Of a DNA stretch of 37,164 bases, positions 10,890 through 21,736 are shown in pieces. This DNA comes from Reclinomonas americana ATCC 50394. Taxonomy: Eukaryota; Jakobida; Jakobea; Jakobida. The stretch's first letter is position 1. Each line of letters opens with the position of its first letter. The notes beneath the pieces were generated by a model. That model saw nothing but the letters and a program-made list of their open reading frames with translations. It was not told the origin of the DNA and ran no database searches. The position numbers were made by a program, and so were the translations under genes. The DNA is taken from positions 1 through 37,164 of the forward strand of contig PS015853.1 of assembly GCA_048213135.1 (NCBI GenBank), read 5' to 3'.

Positions 10890-11189
10890 ATGGAGGAGAG
10901 TGGCGCTCCCCCGCCTCCCTCCTCCTCCTCCACTTCCACCTCTCTTTACGGCAACAAGTACTCGTGTGTGGTGTGCGGCATTGATCTGTCGCGTCGCTCG
11001 CTCGCCAGTCGCCTCTCGCATGTCAAGACGTGCTCTCGTCAGCATGCCACCGCGGGTGTGAGGAGTAATGTGGAGGCAGTGGTCAGTGCGGCGGTGCCAG
11101 TGCACACGGTGAGTGGAAGAGAGGGAGAGAGGGGAAGGGAGAGGGGGGGGGTAGAGAGAGGGACAAGAGAGAGAGAGAGAGAGAGAGAG

Positions 11190-11226
<37 letters not shown>

Positions 11227-11853
11227 TTGTGTGTGTGCCTTGTCTGTCTGTGTGTGAAAGAGAGAAAGTGTGAGAGAGAGTGAGTGATTGATGTTCGCGC
11301 CAACTCCTTTGGCTCACGACTGAGAGGGTGAATGAGAGAGAGAGAGAGAGAGAAGGTTTATGATCGTGTCTGTGCCTTGTCTTCATCTGTGTGCATGTGT
11401 ATGTTTGTCAGTGATTGATGTTCGCGCCAACTGAATTGAATGTCTCTCAAGAGAGAGGGACAGAGAGAGAGAGAGAGAGGAGGGAGAGGCTGTGAGTCTG
11501 TCTGTGCATGTCTATGTGTGTAAGCGAGAGGAGAGGGATTGATCTTCGCGCCAACTGAATTGATGATCTCTCAAGACTGAGAGAGAGAGAGAAAAAGAAA
11601 GAAAGAGGAGAGGGGGACTGTTTCTTCATCTTCTGTGTGTGAGAGTGAGAGGAGAGATTGATCTTCGCGCCAACTGAGTTGATTGTTCTCAAGACTGAGA
11701 GAGAGGTGAGAGAGGGAGAGGGCTGTGAGTCTGTCTGTGCGTCGTCTTCGTCTGTGTGTGAGAGTGCCTGTGATTCGCGCCAACTCACAATCTTGGTGAA
11801 TTGGTGACTGAGAGAGGGTGAGCCTCTGTTGTCTGCGTCCTTTGTGTGTGTGT

Positions 11854-11950
<97 letters not shown>

Positions 11951-14900
11951 ACAAGCAACCATCCATCACTTTCTCTGTCTGTCTCTCTCACTCTCTGTCT
12001 TGAGAGACATTTCAGTTGCCGCAAGCACGAGAGATGACGATGTGTGTGAGAGAGTGTCTCTGCTGCCTTGTCTGCATATGCGTGTGGACCCAGCTCACAA
12101 TCTTGATGCTAAGTCAGAGAAAGTAAGCTGAGAGAGTGTCTCTGCCTTCTCTTTTTCTTTGTGTGTGTTTGCGCCGATCACTGAACGAGAGACATCACGC
12201 TCACACGCGCTGACTCTCTCTTCCCTGCTGCTCGTTGCGCACAGCTCACTCAAATGCTCGATCAAACGTCGCCCGTGGAGCCCTCTCGCAAGCGCAAGCC
12301 ACCAGCTGCGCCAGCTGCATCCTCGCGAGTGACGCCTCCTCTCCCACCTCCGCCGCCACAGCCACCAGCCGATGTTCGCAGCCTGCTGCACAATGTTGCG
12401 TCTGTGTGCACCTCCTTTTGCCACAGCAGTAATCGATGCTGAGTGAGGGTGATTCTCTTCGCTCCTCTCTCTCGCGGCCAATCCAGCTCATGCGCAATCT
12501 ACTTGTTAGTTCAGAATGCAAGTCATCCTCTTTCTTCATCCTCCTCCTTCTTCTTCTTCTTCTTCTTCTTCTTTCGTTTTTCCGCATCTTCTTTGTCTTG
12601 TTTGTTGCGTTCATCAAATCTGACTCCTCTGCACTTTCTCTCCTCTTCCCCCTTCTCATCGTCCTCCTCCCTCCGTCCCTCCCTCCCTCCCTCCCCCCCT
12701 CCCTCCCTCCCTCTCCCTTCTCTTACTTTACCACTTGCAGGCCTCGGCCCGCCCATGCGTGGAAACCTTCCTCACCGAGGCCGGCATGTCGATGCTCATG
12801 TACACGGACGCCTTCCTGCGTGCCGGCTACGACACCCCACAAGTGCTGGCGGGACTCACGGAGCGCGACCTCACCACGGTGGGCATTGAGCTGCCGGGCC
12901 ACCGCAAGCTCCTGCTGCAGCACAGTCGGCGCATGCAGCAGCGCAATCGCGCCTCGGCGGCAGCGGCGCCCCCATCATCGTCTTCTTCCACGACGGGAAC
13001 GACTGGAAGGAAGCGCTCGCGATCGGCCAGCGAACGTGACGGTGGTGGTGTTGGCAGAAATGGGGAAGATGACGACGAGGCTTTGCTGATGGCCATGGCC
13101 ATGTCGGCGTCACTGGCGGCGCAGGAACAAGAGGAGGAGATGAGAAAGCAACAGGAGGCTCTCGAGTTGGAGCAGCTGTTGGCTGGAACGATTGAGGACA
13201 GCGGTGTGCATGAGCGGGAAAAGGACATGGATGAGGTGGAGGTGATGGTGATGGCAAAGACAGCGGGATTCGAGGAGGGCGCCATGCTGCCACCTCCCCC
13301 GCCGCCCGCTGCTGCTGCTGCTGCTGCTGGCATGTTGGCGCGACTGGCCAACGAACTGTTGGACATGGAGGAGAAGCAGCCGGTCACCACCTCGGTGACG
13401 ACAGTGTCTGCGACAGAGTCTGCGGTCGGCGCAAAGGTGGTCAGCCGACCAGCCATGCCGCCGAGTGCGCTGCAGCGGAAATCCTCGCGTACTACGCTGA
13501 CTCGCGTGCAGGAGGAGTTGGAGCCAATGACGGCAGTGGCGTGCGCCATGAGTCAGGCGGCGCGCGAGGCGAGTGCGCAGCGAGAACGACAGCGAGTGCG
13601 TGACTTTGTCGATTGGAGAGAGAGCTCGTTCTTGGCGCTGGTGGATTCGGTGCACCGGCTTGTCGATGAGTGGAATGCGGAGTTGGTGCAGCGTGTGACG
13701 GGGATGTGCGAGGAGTTGGATGGGGAGTTGTGGTGAGTTTTGGTACCAGGGGTTGTTGAATCAAGGAATACATGCGTGTCTACCGTTCTGCTGGCTGTTG
13801 CTCGCCCTCCTTTCCCTTTGCTGTTGCTCGCCCTCCTTTCCTTTTGCTGTTGCTCGTCCTCCTTTCCCTTTGCTGTTGCTCGCCCTCCTTTCCTTTTGCT
13901 GTTGCTCACCCTCCTTTCCCTTTTCCTCCTTTCCCTTTGCTATTGCTCACCCTCCCTTCCCATTGCTATTGCTCACCCTCCCTTCCCATTGCTGTTGCTC
14001 ATCCTCCTTTCCCTTTGCTGTTGCTCACCCTCCCTTCCCTTGCTGTTGCTCACCCTCCTTTCCCTTTGCTGTTGCTCATCCTCCTTTCCCTTCCTGTTGC
14101 TCGTCCTCCATTCCCTTTGCTGTTGCTCGCCCTCCCTTCCCTTTGCTGTTGCTCACCCTCCTTTCCCTTTGCTGTTGTTCACCCTCCTTTCCCTTTTCCT
14201 CCTGCTCACCCTCCCTTCCCTTTCCCTGCTGCTCACCCTCCCTTCCCTTTACATAGGGTCCAGCTGGTGCGCGACCACCGATTACTCCTGCACACCATCA
14301 GCGCGCAAGTGCGATCGTCGGTGCAAACCGCTGTGCCGTTGCCGCCACCCGAGGTGGTGGAAGCTTCCAGTGCCGCCGCCGCTGCCGCTGCGCTGAATCG
14401 GAGCATTCCGCCGCCGTCCACCCCGTCACCACCGCGCGTGCGGCAGGAATCCATGACCAGCACTCGTGTACAGAGCATGCCTGTTGTTGATGTACGTTCG
14501 CCTGCGCCCACTGGCGACACTGGTGAGGCGCATCCCCCCAAATCACCATTTCTTCATGCGTAATCTTATTCTCTCGTTTCTGCAATGCAGGCACTCAACT
14601 GTTCGAGTCACTCTTGAATCTGGCGTGTTCTCCGCCCGCACCATCAGAAAAGGTAACAGTGTCCTTTGTCACCGTTTGTTTCCGTCTCTCGTGAACCAAT
14701 TGTTGTATGGCAGCCGGACACCTGGGGCATCTCGCACGATCCACAGAGTCCACAATGCACTCCGCAGAGTGCCACAGAATCGCCAGCACTCGTCGTTCTT
14801 GACACTCCGACACCTCCACAACCTGCCGCGCCGCCTCCACCACCGCCACCACCGCGAGCAGTTGTTACCATCGATGACGAGGAGGAGGAGGAGGAGGATG

Positions 14901-16525
14901 TTGAGATGCTGGAGCTGGGCATCGGCAGTGACGATGACGACGATGAGGAGGAGGAGGAGCAGGATATGAATGAGGAGCGTGGACGAGGAAGCCGCTCGTC
15001 AACAGCACCTCCGCGGTCTTCGTCGGATTCACCACCGTTGTTTCCTGTCATCGCTCCTGCCGTCAAGAAGCCTCCAGCCGTCGCCGACTCAGCGGCACGG
15101 CGCAAGTCTCTGGTGGAGTTGTTGCAGAAGCAGACGGAGGCGGACTTGTCGGTTGCGTTGTCGCCATCACTTGCTCGCTGTATATGTTTTTCTGCCACAT
15201 TCTGCTTCTCTGTCTCGTCGTCTCTGTTGTCTGGTGTACCTCTCTGTCTCACTGTGCTGGTCTCTGTTGCATGCTGCACCTCTCTGCCTGGCAGTCTCTT
15301 ATATGGCCTTCTGACTCTGCGGTCTTTTTGCTTCTGCCATCTGTCTTTTACAATACCTCTGTCGCCCTTGATTTCTATCTGTAATTCGCCTCGTCTTCGC
15401 CGCGTTCGTTATCTCTCGTTCTGGTCGTATCTACGTGCGTGTCTGTGCAACCTCAGCTTCTCGATTATGACGCTCTCATAGTCTCAGTCGCTATCCCTTG
15501 CTCCCTGCTAATCTCTTCGCTGCCACGATCATTTATCTCTCTGTCTCTTCGTCTCAGTTGCCATCTTTGTGTCTCTGTCTCACGGTCCCTTTGTCTCTGT
15601 ATTTGGATTCTGTCAATCTCAATGTGTCTCTCTCATGTGCTCAAACAGAGACTGATGCAACGGCGTGGACTGCGGAGATACGGCTCATTCGCCGCCATGG
15701 TGAACGCACTGGCAGAATCGCTGATGGACTTTGAGGGTGATCCTGGTGAGTTGCCCTTGTGCTTGCATTTTCATACCTCGTTTCTTTTGTTCTCCTCGGT
15801 TCTTCGTCCACGTGCTGTCCTTGCAATCTTCTTGCCCTCGGTGTTGCCGTCCCACTGCATTCATTCTCTTTTGCGGAGTCTTGTCTCCAATTTTCCCTTT
15901 TTCTGTTCTCTGTGTCCTCAGTGTTGCCCCACTGCATTCATTCTCTTTTCTGCGCGACATCTCTTGCGAACCGCTCTTCTTATTACTCTTTCTCTTCCTT
16001 CGCATGCTCTCTCCCGTCACTCGCACCTGAAAGTCGATCACGAGAGCCGCAGTTGTTTAGCACCCCTCCTGTCTTCTGCTCCTCTTCCTCCCCCCCCACC
16101 CCCTTCCCTAATTCGCCCACAGCTCAACTCTTCGTCTCCATCGACGACCAACTCGCCTCCTCCGTCATGGCCGGCCTGCGCTCCATGGACCGCGTTCACG
16201 AATCCATTCTCCTCTTCAAGGTAATCCGCTCTGCATGCCAATCCCTTTTGCTGCTACTCTCCACTCACTCTCCCAACGACAGCCCCTCGAACTGCCGGAT
16301 GTGCGCCGCCGCCTGAAACGCGAGTGCGGCGTGCAATGTGAACCGAAGATCCTCGCACGCATTCTGCAGCAGGCCGGCGTGGCCTTTGTGTGGAGCAACA
16401 AGAGTGCAAAGCGGGGCAAGAAGGCTGCTGCTGCTGCCAAATCATCGCAAGACAGGCGCACCCCAGCGTCGCAACGCACGGTGGTGGAGGCTGACGACGA
16501 CGACCATGATGATGACTTTGAGTGA
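10890..16525 (+). CDS. SLX4: SLX4-like structure-specific endonuclease scaffold with UBZ4, SAM, UIM, SAP and SLX1-binding domains
   Basis: Nine exons: 10890-11108, 12245 to about 12390, 12741-13732, 14257-14522, 14591-14652, 14714 to about 15155, 15649-15745, 16123-16220 and 16283-16525. The start is the ATG at 10890. Residues C26, C29, H44 and C48 form a UBZ4-type ubiquitin-binding zinc finger. At about 12756-12935 lies a SAM domain (ETFLTEAGM, AGYDTPQVL, LTERDLTTVGI, GHRKLLL). A UIM-like helix EALLMAMAMS is at about 13075-13110, and a weaker one is near 13520. Spliced exons 6-7 give a SAP-like helix-turn-helix (SLVELLQKQ, RRGLRRYGSFAAMVNAL). The last two exons encode the SLX4 conserved C-terminal domain that binds the SLX1 nuclease (HESILLFKPLELPDVRRRL, then KILARILQQAGVAFVW), followed by a basic and acidic tail. 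Family role: nuclear scaffold for SLX1 and other structure-specific nucleases in crosslink repair and Holliday-junction processing. The exon 2 and exon 6 donors are the weakest points of the model; both need a non-typical donor (GTGTGC or GTTGCG) to keep frame. No BTB domain was seen. Confidence 0.87.
11280..11830. repeat. 110-127-bp tandem repeat carrying TTCGCGCCAACT
   Basis: In the first intron of the SLX4-like gene (11109-12244) the 12-mer TTCGCGCCAACT occurs at 11294, 11421, 11545, 11664 and 11774. Each copy is followed by a T/G-rich or GA-rich stretch and a CTGTCTGTGC-like segment. The spacing shrinks steadily: 127, 124, 119, 110. Confidence 0.9.
11843..11947. repeat. (GT)n and (GA)n compound microsatellite
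   Basis: About 68 bp of TG dinucleotides with a single ATG interruption, then a GAGGAGA transition and (GA)n. Potential Z-DNA and purine-tract DNA in the SLX4 first intron. Confidence 0.97.
12545..12725. repeat. Pyrimidine tracts (CTT)n and (CCCT)n before the SAM exon
   Basis: A TTC/CTT trinucleotide tract (about 12545-12573) and a CCCT tract (about 12668-12715) fill the intron upstream of the acceptor at 12740. They act as a very long polypyrimidine tract. Confidence 0.85.
13785..14250. repeat. 27-bp minisatellite (TGCTGTTGCTC + CCTCCTTTCCC)
   Basis: About seventeen copies of a roughly 27-bp unit containing TGCTGTTGCTC and CCTCCTTTCCC. It occupies nearly all of the intron 13733-14256 of the SLX4-like gene and ends about 6 bp before the acceptor. 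Copies vary by small internal deletions and single substitutions. Confidence 0.95.
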
Positions 16526-16586
16526 ACAACATCAACAAAAATCAAAGCTACAATCAACCGAAGCGAGGTGGGTAAGAAGGGTGGGG
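16526..16586. other. 61-bp convergent intergenic space
   Basis: Separates the stop of the SLX4-like gene (plus, 16523-16525) from the stop of the next gene (minus, 16587-16589). The 3' UTRs of the two genes must overlap or be very short. Confidence 0.8.
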
Positions 16587-19500
16587 TCAGGCACGGCGAA
16601 CGCGCTGTGGCTTGGGCTCCTCGTCATTGACGGGGCGGTAGCTGGGTCGAATGCGTTGCTGTTGTGTGTAGGGCGACAGATCTGCGATCGGGGAGAGGTG
16701 AATACGTAAATATAGATATCTCTCTCTCTCTCCCTCCCTCTCTCTTTCATACCTGGATGCCGCTTGGTGGGCGATGCCGACATTGGACGCTTGCTTCCGT
16801 TCGCGGGAGACGTTACCGCGGGTGCTACAGCACCATTTCCCAAGGCAGCGGCGATTGCGGCGGCTGACGATGGCGTGGTGGCGCTGGACTTGGAGGTGGC
16901 GCTGGCCGGACGCACAGCGCCCTTGCTCGGTGATTTGGAGTGGCCGCGGTGCGAGTCTGCCAGGAAATAGTCAGCTGAACAAGCGCACACTCTCTGGTCA
17001 TCATCGAGGGCGAACGCACTGGGCGACTTGGCGGCTGCTGCGGGCGATCCGACTCCGAGTTGCACCGACAAGTCGCTCTCCATGAACAGGCTCTCGAGCA
17101 GTCGCTTCATCTCGCCCACGTCGGCCGATTGTTCGATAACCGGTGTGGAGTTGGATCGCGTGGAGCTGTGTGGCGGGTGTGTGTGAGAGAGAGAGAGGGC
17201 GAGTCAGTGACAAGGAGGGGGAAGAGAAATAAAGTGAGGGGGCTTGGTGACAAAAAAACGAAACGACAACTTGCGCGACAACTCCCACTGCAATGAGCGG
17301 TACAAACTTGGGCCACCGAATGCTCGCATGCCCTCCTCCACGTCGGCGCTGACCATCGGCGATGGTGGCGGGCGGTCCAGGATGGTGCTTGGGTTCCACT
17401 CGCGGCGGGTCTGTGATTTGGGAAGGTAGAAGTGAGGGGCGGGAGAGGGAAGGAGGACGAGAGGGAACAGGAGGAGACAACTGGCTATTGAATGCCGAAT
17501 AAGATTTGAATAGGTACCAAGGCGTGCAAGGTAGAAGATGCCCTAGAAGAAACTTCACAGATCCACAGACAACATGAGCATCTACCAGAGATCAAACAAG
17601 TCTCATGTGACAACAAAAAAAGTGTTATTGATCACTCAGCCTTGAATGCCGGGCACACGAGAGAGAAGCACAGAGGAAGATAGAGAAGAATCAAGCCCTT
17701 GATTCGTGAATGCCATATAAGTTCGCAAGAGAAACCAAGCCAGCTAACATCTCTTGCCTCATTTCACACTACCAATCTCTTGGCTCCCGAAGAACCAAAC
17801 CGTGAAAAAAAGTGACTCACAAGAGGAAGCAGAAGCATGGCAGGACATGACAAGGCGAGAGGGGAATAGACCGCGAAAGGATGCAAGTGAGCAAGGAGGT
17901 GAATGACAAGATCCAATCTGCTTAGCTGCAAAGCAGAACGACAGGAAGAAGAGCACGCAAGGTAGAAGAATCAAAGACAAGCTTTGATACTGATTCACGA
18001 AACACCAACTGATGAATGACACGGCAACAAGCAAAGTGCAGTGTGGAAGGGGAAGCGCGCAGTAAACGATTGACAGAAAAGAGCAGCCCACAGTCGTTGC
18101 ACAACAACGGAAGATGCAGAATCACAAGATGAGCAATGAACGGTTGACAGAAAAGAGCAGCCCACAATTGTTGCGCACCAATGCAAGATACAGAAACAGA
18201 ACCCAAGCAATGATTGCCTTTCATCTTTTCCCCCTTCTCTCCCCCTTGTCCCCTTTTGCCACTCACCGCCGTCACCGGGTCCGGAGGCGGTTGCATTCTG
18301 TTCGCCAACATGGCGGGCACCGGATCGTAGATGGTGGACCGACGCACTCGTGGTGCCCGGTGCACCTGCGTGCGCGCTTGCGGCGACACTTGTGACGACA
18401 GAGTGAAGGTGCTAGCGTCGGCCGTGCTCAACGAACGCTGCAATGGCGACCGCGGTGGTCGCAACTCCTCACCCACATCGGGGTCGTGAGTCGGCGACGG
18501 GTGGTCGCTCAGGGCGTGCATCACGACTGAGAGAAAGGAAGAGAGTAAGAGAGAGAGAGGGAGAGAGAGAGAGAGTGAGCTCTCACGCAATAAAGTGAAG
18601 AGATGAATGAAACACAACTGGAGTGCATGGCCTTGGAGTGCGCTGCGGCGACTTCGACGGGTCGACTGGCGCCAGCACTCGGCGGGCGAGGTGGACTCTT
18701 GCTCTTGGTGTGCTGTGTGGAAGAGGTGTGAGCACGGGTGACATGGAACGAAGCAGTGTTCTTCACGAAATACCTCGTCACGGAGCACGTCCTTGGCCAC
18801 TCCCGCGGCCTGCCGCACCACATGGTGAGCGGCCAGTGCGCGTTTCGTCTGTGTCAAGAAAGGGGTAAACACATCTTCCGTAGAGATTGGCGACCACAAA
18901 GGGTGGGCGACTGCACCTCGAGCACGGACTGTGTCTTTTCGGCGTTTCGCTGCGCCATTTCGGCGGCCCACTGTCGCAGTGAGGAGCGACTGCTGTCGAT
19001 GCGAGTGGCGCGATTGCTCTCCTGCAAAGAGGGGGATGAGTGAAAGTGAGAATAAAAACAAAGGAAGAAGGAAAGAAAGGAATAGAGAGAGACATGGAAT
19101 AAAGAGAGAAGGGAGACAGGATATCAGAAACCAACACGCCCCCTTGTCTCACGCTGCGCAACTCGGTTCTCGTGCAGCACACGCCGCTTGAGATTGTCAA
19201 TGTAATCCATGCGCCCGCGGATCTGACGAATGCGGTCCGACAGCGACATGAAGAGTGTGGGCGACTGCAGCATTAACGCCGCCTCGGCTTCCACCTCCTT
19301 TTCTGCCTCTCCATCGGTCTACAAGACGAGGAGGTGAGTGAGGAAGGTGATGCAGATAAAGGGGCACAAAATAAAAAGGACACGCACAAGTGCCGAGTCA
19401 ACGACTTCGGGCTCCAGCAGCGACGGATTGTTCACCAGCACGCGGAGGGCAAGGACCTCGCGGTGACGGGCGTCGTTGAGGGATTTGATGGCCTCCTTGG

Positions 19501-20057
19501 CATCCATGCCTTTGACGAGGGTCTGCGAGGGAGGGAAAGTGAGTGAAGGGGACAAGGAGGATACACGGAAAAGAGAGAGAGAGAGGGAGGGAGAGAGAAT
19601 GTCAGAGAGAGAGAAGGGAGGGAGAAGACAGAGAAAACAAGCGGGTAGATGCCGAAACAACGAGGGAGGCAACTGGCAGAACTCACGAACAGAGCACACA
19701 AAGCTGCGAACAAGGAATATGCTCAAGTGATTGAGCAGCGGAGAGAACAGCAAAAGCATACTGCTGCATATGCAGCGAGAGAGAGAATCCGACAAGAAAC
19801 CGAAGCAGCCGCATAGCGCAACACCAACAGTAACTGAGACACGATGCTGGCTGTATTTGTAGCATGCCAGATATCGAGGGAGTGACAGAGGATAGACGCA
19901 TGTGCCGAGACTGACAGACAGAAAGAGAAAGCGAGAGAGAGAGAGAGAGAGATAGAACTGACCCTGTGTGGAGGACAAGAAAAGAGCACAACACTCAGTG
20001 ACAGCGTGTGAGATAGCAGGGAAGTGACAGAGGACAGTCACGTGGCGCAGCATGAGC

Positions 20058-20142
<85 letters not shown>

Positions 20143-21194
20143 AGGAGGAGAAAATAGAATGTGTGCAGAGAGAGGAACTGAACCTGTGCGGAGGACAAGA
20201 AAAGAGCACAGAGAGCAAGCCACACTCAGCAGTGTGTCAGATATCGAGGGAGTGACAGAGGATAGACGCATGTGCAGAGGCAGACAGCCAGAAAGACAGA
20301 GCGAAAGAGAGAGAAACTGAACCTGCATGGACGCCAATGAGCAGAAGGAAAGATCACCACACTCAATGGCACTGTAATATTCTTCAACCTCTTGTCGCAC
20401 AACAGTTCGCAGGCAATCTTTCTTTGTGCATCCACATGAAACAAGGCCGAAGACAGCAAGATCGAATACAGGAAAAGCTGAAAACTGACAATGGAGAGCG
20501 GCTTGAAGACGCAATCAAGAAATACCGAGCCAAAGAGAGCAGGGCGGACGCAAGAACAAGACACGCAGCTGTAGAACATCGTATAAAAAAGTGGCAGACG
20601 CGCAGAGGGGAGAGAAGGACAAGCAGTGGAAGGAGAAACAAGAATGCAAGAGAGAAGCAGGTGAGCGAGAGAATAGAGAGCAGCAAGGCAGAAAGCAAGG
20701 GAGAGAGAGAGAGACAAGATGGAGGCTCTGCACAGGCCCTTCCTCTCTATCAGACTCAATATATAAACAGCAAATAACTCCGTTCTCTCTTTCCCTCTCA
20801 CCTCCATCTCCTCCTCCCACGTCACCAACGTCGGTGCCATTCGCCGCCCACGCGCCGCCCACGCCGCTCTCAACGGAGACAAAGACAGCGCCGCTCGCGC
20901 CTCGCTCCTCTCCTTCTTCTTCTTCCTACTCGTCTTACTCTGCTCACTCTTCTTCTTGTGCTGCTTCACTCCCGCCTCCTCTTCCTCCGCCTCTGCCTTC
21001 CCCTGTGACACAGAGGACGCGCGTCGGCCACGCGGAACAGGCTCGGCAGAGTACGCGCGAGAGGCCTTCCGCACGTGTTTGTGCGCTGGTGGTGGAGGTG
21101 ACTTGACTGTCTTGGTGGCAGTGGTGGTGGGAGGAGGTGCTGTGTCCTCCTCGTCTTTCGCGACGACAGCAGCCGCCGTACTGGTGTCGCCCAT
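16587..21194 (-). CDS. Unrecognised 641-residue basic/low-complexity protein with short helical segments
   Basis: Nine exons on the minus strand: 20802-21194, 19388-19522, 19153-19318, 18774-19021, 18619-18712, 18267-18526, 17289-17410, 16753-17165 and 16587-16681. All junctions are GT-AG and the phases close exactly to 642 codons. The ATG at 21194 is preceded by no in-frame alternative. Residues 1-131 are Thr/Pro/Ser-rich with a strongly basic stretch KQHKKKSEQSKTSRKKKK, a possible nuclear localisation signal. Exons 2-3 (about residues 132-231) are predicted helical (TLVKGMDAKEAIKSLNDARH; SDRIRQIRGRMDYIDNLKRR). The rest is Ser/Pro/Ala-rich with a short helix (GEMKRLLESLFMESDL). It ends QRVRRA. 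No family was recognised. It is divergent from the coiled-coil gene at 21737 and convergent with SLX4. Confidence 0.75.
19865..20330. repeat. Intronic tandem/dispersed repeat with (GACA)n and (GA)n
   Basis: Within the 1279-bp first intron of the minus-strand gene 16587-21194. The segment GATATCGAGGGAGTGACAG followed by AGGATAGACGCATGTGC occurs at about 19868 and 20238, and GGAGGACAAGAAAAGAGCACA at about 19970 and 20192. A third partial copy (GATAGCAGGGAAGTGACAGAGGA) is near 20012. Between them are a pure GACA tract (20061-20101) and (GA)n (20102-20141). Confidence 0.85.
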
Positions 21195-21736
21195 TGAGAC
21201 ACACTCAAAACAGCCGCGTCTCAGGTGTCACGCGCGCGCATCATGGTGTCGCTGGTGCCCATCATGCGCGCGCGAAGTTTGCCAGACTGACTGGCATCCG
21301 GTTGCGTGTTGCTTCCGCGACATGAGCACACTAGCGCGGAGCACGCCAGATAAGAACGATCAAGAACAGCAAACTTGCACGCGTCCAGGACAGATTTTCT
21401 TGGGTGCAACTGGCAGCAACAAAACTTTGCAAATCCAAACAGCAACACAACCCGGAGCTGTATCGATATCATTATCACCATGCTAAGTAGGCGCTGGGAA
21501 CAAAGACGCACAGAAACAAAATCCGGTATTTTCGAAGTCGAAGTTACAATACCGAGCAGCATCTGGAATCCTGGACGCACGGGTCTGCGCTTATGCCTCG
21601 CCGCCTCCTCTCTCTCCTCCCTCTCCTCTCTCTACATCCCTCTCTCTGTCTCTCGTTTTTTCAACCAGGACAATCTGTCCCGAAACTTGCGAAAAAGACA
21701 TCGGTTTTCCAGCATCGAGCGAGAGAAGGAGAGAAG
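21195..21736. promoter_or_regulatory. Shared divergent promoter region
   Basis: This is 542 bp between two divergently oriented start codons (21194 minus, 21737 plus), so it must contain both 5' UTRs and probably a bidirectional promoter. It contains an inverted repeat at 21231-21274. The part next to 21737 is pyrimidine-rich. No TATA-like element can be assigned with confidence. Confidence 0.55.

Noticed and set aside
11829-12131. Cys-Val repeat open frame
   Set aside because: Translation of the (GT)n microsatellite.
13720-14563. Plus-strand frame rich in LLLLTLLSLCCCSPSFPF, looking like a membrane protein
   Set aside because: Translation of the 27-bp intronic minisatellite. Splicing it out joins the flanking SLX4 exons in phase.
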